Part shown: positions 5,986 through 8,442 of the stretch, one piece after another | Layout of the letters: every line of letters begins with the position of its first letter | Numbering within the stretch: the first letter of the stretch is position 1 | Assembly (NCBI GenBank): GCA_036744635.1 | Contig: DAIOHQ010000218.1 | Span: forward strand, 1-8,442 | Reading direction: 5' to 3' | Length of the DNA stretch: 8,442 nt | From: DAIOHQ01 sp036744635 | Lineage (GTDB): Bacteria; Planctomycetota; Phycisphaerae; Tepidisphaerales; Tepidisphaeraceae | Program-made: the position numbers and the translations under genes | Notes under the pieces: model-generated | What the model was told of the DNA's origin: nothing | Database searches by the model: none | Seen by the model: the letters and a program-made list of their open reading frames with translations, nothing else

Positions 5986-6116
5986 CAAGGTGACAAGGTG
6001 AAGGAAGATGAGGGGGTGACAAGGTGACAAGGTGCCAAGGTGAAAAAGAAAGAAACTGACGGTTGTGCAAATTCTTTCACCTTGTCACCCCCTCACCTTG
6101 TCACCTTGACATCTTC
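5964..6116. repeat. TGACAAGG repeats in both orientations, forming a long hairpin
   Basis: TGACAAGG occurs on the plus strand at 5967, 5983, 5991, 6017 and 6025, with a variant TGCCAAGG at 6033. Its complement CCTTGTCA occurs at 6080 and 6096, with a variant CCTTGACA at 6104. The arms 6009-6027 and 6077-6095 are perfect 19-base reverse complements around a 49-base loop. Alternatively, 5967-5993 pairs with 6077-6103 at 26 of 27 positions. The region fills the spacer between the DUF58 and transglutaminase genes, and the open frame through its right arm gives a false N-terminal extension to the latter. It could attenuate transcription, stabilise mRNA or be a dispersed non-coding repeat. Its left end may continue into the gap. 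Confidence 0.85.
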
Positions 6117-6128
6117 TTTCTGAACCCC

Positions 6129-8420
6129 ATGTACGACATTCGCCAGTTCAAACCGGTCCTTTACTTCCTGCTCGTGATGGGCATGAGCGGGTTCGCGCTG
6201 GCGTTTGACGCCCCGGGGGTTTGGCTCTTGTCGGTGGGGGGGATGCTGCTCAATGCCTGGCTGGTGAAGACCGGGCGGTTTCGGCCGCTGCCGCGATTGC
6301 TGGCCAACGGCATCACCATTCTCGCCCTGCTCTACGTCGGCACGCAGTTCCGCCTGGGGAACACGCCGGTGCAGGTGATCGGGCATTTCCTGGTGCTGCT
6401 GCAACTGGTCAAGCTGTACGAGCAGCGCGGAAACCGCGACTATGCCCAGCTCCTGGTATTGAGCCTGCTGCTGATGGTGGCGGCGTCGATCAACACCGCC
6501 AGCCTGCTGTTCGGCATGCTGCTGATCGCCTATCTGTTCGTATCCCTCTACTGCTGCCTGCTGTTTCATTTGAAGGTGGAGAGTGACCTGGCGCGGGCGG
6601 CGATCGCCATCCGCGAAGAGAACATCAGTCCCGCGACGCTGCGCCAGGACCAACGCTACTTGAGCCGGTCGATGCGGCGGCTGACCGGGTTGGTCTCGGG
6701 CGTTTCCATTACCGCGGCCATCCTGGTGTTTCTGCTCTTCCCGCGCGGCACGGGGGCGGGGTTGCTTGGGCCGCTGCAGATGCGCATCACCGAGACCCTC
6801 ACCGGCTTCAACGACAACGTCAGCTTTCAGGATGTGGCCAAGATCACCCAGAACAACGAGGTGGTGGCCTACGTGAAGGTGTGGAAAAATGATCAGCCGG
6901 TGGCGGGGACGGAGCAACTGCTGCTGCGCGGCGGCACGCTGCAGGAATATGGCGGGCTGGAGGGGACGGCCAACGCCGCCGCCAGGCAGTGGGCGCGGTC
7001 GCGGTTCTACTCCGAGGATGTCGAGCGCATCGTGGGCGCCAAGGAGAAGGGTGTGCTGGTGGAGGGATACGGCGGTGAGGAGTGGCGGCAGAGCATTCAG
7101 CTTCTGCCCACCGGGGCGCACGCGATTTTCGCCATCGGGGCGCCAATCTCGTTCAAGCCCGGCCGCGAGGTGAAGGTGCGCTATTCAGCGCGGGATGGAA
7201 TCCTGCACGGGGCGGAACCGATCCAGCAGCGGCTGGATTATGAGGTGGTATCGCGGGCGGAGTTGCCGGTGGGGGCAGGGGGGGCGCGGGAATATGCGCG
7301 CCTGCAGCGCGTGGGGATCTCTTCCGATCCGGCGGCGCTGGCGAAGGTGCGGCCGTATGCCCAGGACCCGGAGGTGAGCGGCAGGGATGCGGTAGGGGGG
7401 GCGCTGTATCAGCTTCGCGGCAGGCCGGATGCCCCGGCCGATATCGACGAGCGCATCGCCGGGGCGATGGAGCAGCATCTGCGCACGAAATTCACCTACA
7501 CCCTGGACCTTACCGACCAGGCCAAGCTGCTGGAGTCGGAGGATCCACTGGCGGCATTCCTGTTGACGACCAGGCGCGGCCACTGCGAATATTTCGCCGG
7601 GGCAATGACCCTGATGTGCCAGAGCCTGGGGATGCAGGCGCGGATGGTGATCGGCTTCAAGTGCGATGAGTTCAACCAGCTCGGCGGCTATTACATCGTC
7701 CGCCAGTCGCACGCCCATGCCTGGGTGGAGGTGCTGACGCCCAGGGGGTGGCTGACCTTCGACCCGACCTCCAGCAGGGAAGATACCTCGGCCAACCGCG
7801 CTACCACCTTCTGGGAGCGGACCAAACACCTGTTCAATTTCCTTGAATACAAGTGGGCGAACTCGGTGGTGGCGTATGACAGCGACAACCGCGACAACCT
7901 GGTGGGCAACCTCGAAACCCGCATGACCCGCGCTGCCAGCCGCAGCACCAACCAGGTGAATGACTTCTGGGCATGGCTGAAGGACCATCAGCTCAGCGTG
8001 TCATCCAACCTGCTGGCGGGGCTGGTGGGGCTGATGCTGCTGGGGCTGATCGGCGCGGTGGCGTGGTATGTGATCGAAAACGTGAGGCTGCGGCGGCGGG
8101 CAGCGCATCTGGGGCTGGCAGCACTGCCGGCGCAGGACCAGGCCCGGCTGGTGCGGCAGCTTGGTTTTTATGAAGACCTGAGCAACCTGCTGCACCGTCA
8201 CCGCATCGTGCGACCGCCGTCGATGACCCCGATGGAGTTCGCCGACTCGCTGAGCTATCTATCCGGTGAGTCGCATTCGACCATCCTCCGCCTGACCCAT
8301 CTGTTCTATCGCATCCGCTTCGGCCGGGCGGAGCTGAAGCCGGCCCTGCGCCGGCGGGTGGGGGCGGCGATCAACAAGCTGGCAACCTGCCTCGCCGATG
8401 AGTTTGCGCCGCGGGCATGA
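6129..8420 (+). CDS. TgpA-type membrane transglutaminase with C-terminal DUF4129-like domain
   Basis: A 763-residue protein from ATG 6129. The frame is open back to a TTG at 6063, but those 22 codons are the inverted TGACAAGG repeat, so they are excluded; no clear ribosome-binding site precedes 6129. The N-terminal part (1-205) is hydrophobic, with about six or seven membrane segments (for example 9-27, 82-96, 122-146, 187-205), as in the DUF3488/TgpA N-domain. An extracytoplasmic region follows with a transglutaminase-like core: C486 in RRGHCEYFAGAM, H530 in SHAHAWVEV and D545 in GWLTFDPT, a complete Cys-His-Asp triad. A transmembrane helix at about 626-648 leads to a cytoplasmic DUF4129-like domain at 675-755 (GFYEDLSNLL...MTPMEFADSL...FYRIRFG). 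The family acts on envelope proteins as a protease or transglutaminase; the substrate is unknown. The upstream DUF58 gene and the more distant MoxR gene are the expected partners. All key residues are intact. Confidence 0.93.
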   Translation: MYDIRQFKPVLYFLLVMGMSGFALAFDAPGVWLLSVGGMLLNAWLVKTGRFRPLPRLLANGITILALLYVGTQFRLGNTPVQVIGHFLVLLQLVKLYEQRGNRDYAQLLVLSLLLMVAASINTASLLFGMLLIAYLFVSLYCCLLFHLKVESDLARAAIAIREENISPATLRQDQRYLSRSMRRLTGLVSGVSITAAILVFLLFPRGTGAGLLGPLQMRITETLTGFNDNVSFQDVAKITQNNEVVAYVKVWKNDQPVAGTEQLLLRGGTLQEYGGLEGTANAAARQWARSRFYSEDVERIVGAKEKGVLVEGYGGEEWRQSIQLLPTGAHAIFAIGAPISFKPGREVKVRYSARDGILHGAEPIQQRLDYEVVSRAELPVGAGGAREYARLQRVGISSDPAALAKVRPYAQDPEVSGRDAVGGALYQLRGRPDAPADIDERIAGAMEQHLRTKFTYTLDLTDQAKLLESEDPLAAFLLTTRRGHCEYFAGAMTLMCQSLGMQARMVIGFKCDEFNQLGGYYIVRQSHAHAWVEVLTPRGWLTFDPTSSREDTSANRATTFWERTKHLFNFLEYKWANSVVAYDSDNRDNLVGNLETRMTRAASRSTNQVNDFWAWLKDHQLSVSSNLLAGLVGLMLLGLIGAVAWYVIENVRLRRRAAHLGLAALPAQDQARLVRQLGFYEDLSNLLHRHRIVRPPSMTPMEFADSLSYLSGESHSTILRLTHLFYRIRFGRAELKPALRRRVGAAINKLATCLADEFAPRA

Positions 8421-8442
8421 TCTCCACCTGCGGGTGGCGGGC
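8417..8442 (+). other. Possible start of a further gene, cut by the window edge
   Basis: An ATG at 8417-8419 overlaps the transglutaminase stop as ATGA, the common arrangement for coupled genes, and opens a frame (MISTCGWR) to the window end. No good ribosome-binding site is evident, and the same bases contain a small stem (CCACC 8424-8428 with GGTGG 8433-8437, 4-base loop). Eight codons are too few to call a gene. Confidence 0.18.

Noticed and set aside
5964..6116. CRISPR array
   Set aside because: The repeated unit is only about 8 bases, there are no unique spacers of regular length, copies occur in both orientations and no cas genes are present.
6093..7121. Minus-strand open frame of 342 codons opposite the transglutaminase
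   Set aside because: It is antisense to the membrane domain of a complete TgpA-type gene; its composition is His/Gln/Arg/Pro-rich and it has no family signature.

Overview
The window looks like a chromosomal segment of a GC-rich planctomycete, probably of the Phycisphaerae type. The support is a C-terminal PEP-CTERM sorting tail, a pseudopilin with an N-terminal GFTLVE cleavage site and a C-terminal H-x9-DG signature, and two more pilin-like proteins ending in the DGHV/FIP form of that signature. These traits are typical of planctomycetes, but the lineage is an inference. No rRNA, tRNA, transposase, phage gene or CRISPR array was seen.

Layout. (1) Bases 3-1646, plus strand: a secreted PEP-CTERM protein, cut at its 5' end by the window edge, followed 9 bases later by a type II-secretion/type IV-pilin-like pseudopilin. 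(2) Bases 1647-1803: a spacer with a strong imperfect hairpin and a TACAAT -10-like box. (3) Bases 1804-2736, plus strand: a MoxR-family AAA+ ATPase. (4) Bases 2811-4521, minus strand: three genes, a 94-residue DUF3892 protein and two tandem paralogous membrane-anchored pilin-head proteins (about 64% identical by hand count over 138 residues) that lack the prepilin cleavage site. (5) Bases 4726 to about 5950, plus strand: a DUF58 membrane protein whose 3' end runs into a 10-N assembly gap. (6) Bases 5964-6116: copies of TGACAAGG in both orientations that can fold into a long hairpin. (7) Bases 6129-8420, plus strand: a TgpA-type membrane transglutaminase with a C-terminal DUF4129-like domain.

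How the genes relate. MoxR ATPase, DUF58 protein and TgpA-like transglutaminase are a well-known conserved neighbourhood in bacteria, thought to act on cell-envelope protein assembly or processing. Here all three are present in that order and on the same strand, but moxR is separated from DUF58 by about 2 kb carrying three minus-strand genes. The PEP-CTERM and pseudopilin genes upstream are also envelope or secreted products, so the whole window is envelope-themed.

The predicted proteins all fall into known families; I did not find a convincing new enzymatic system. The most unusual items are the interruption of the moxR-DUF58-tgpA cluster, the tandem pilin-like paralogs with uncleaved anchors, and three quite different self-complementary low-complexity patches in the spacers, one of which coincides with the assembly gap.
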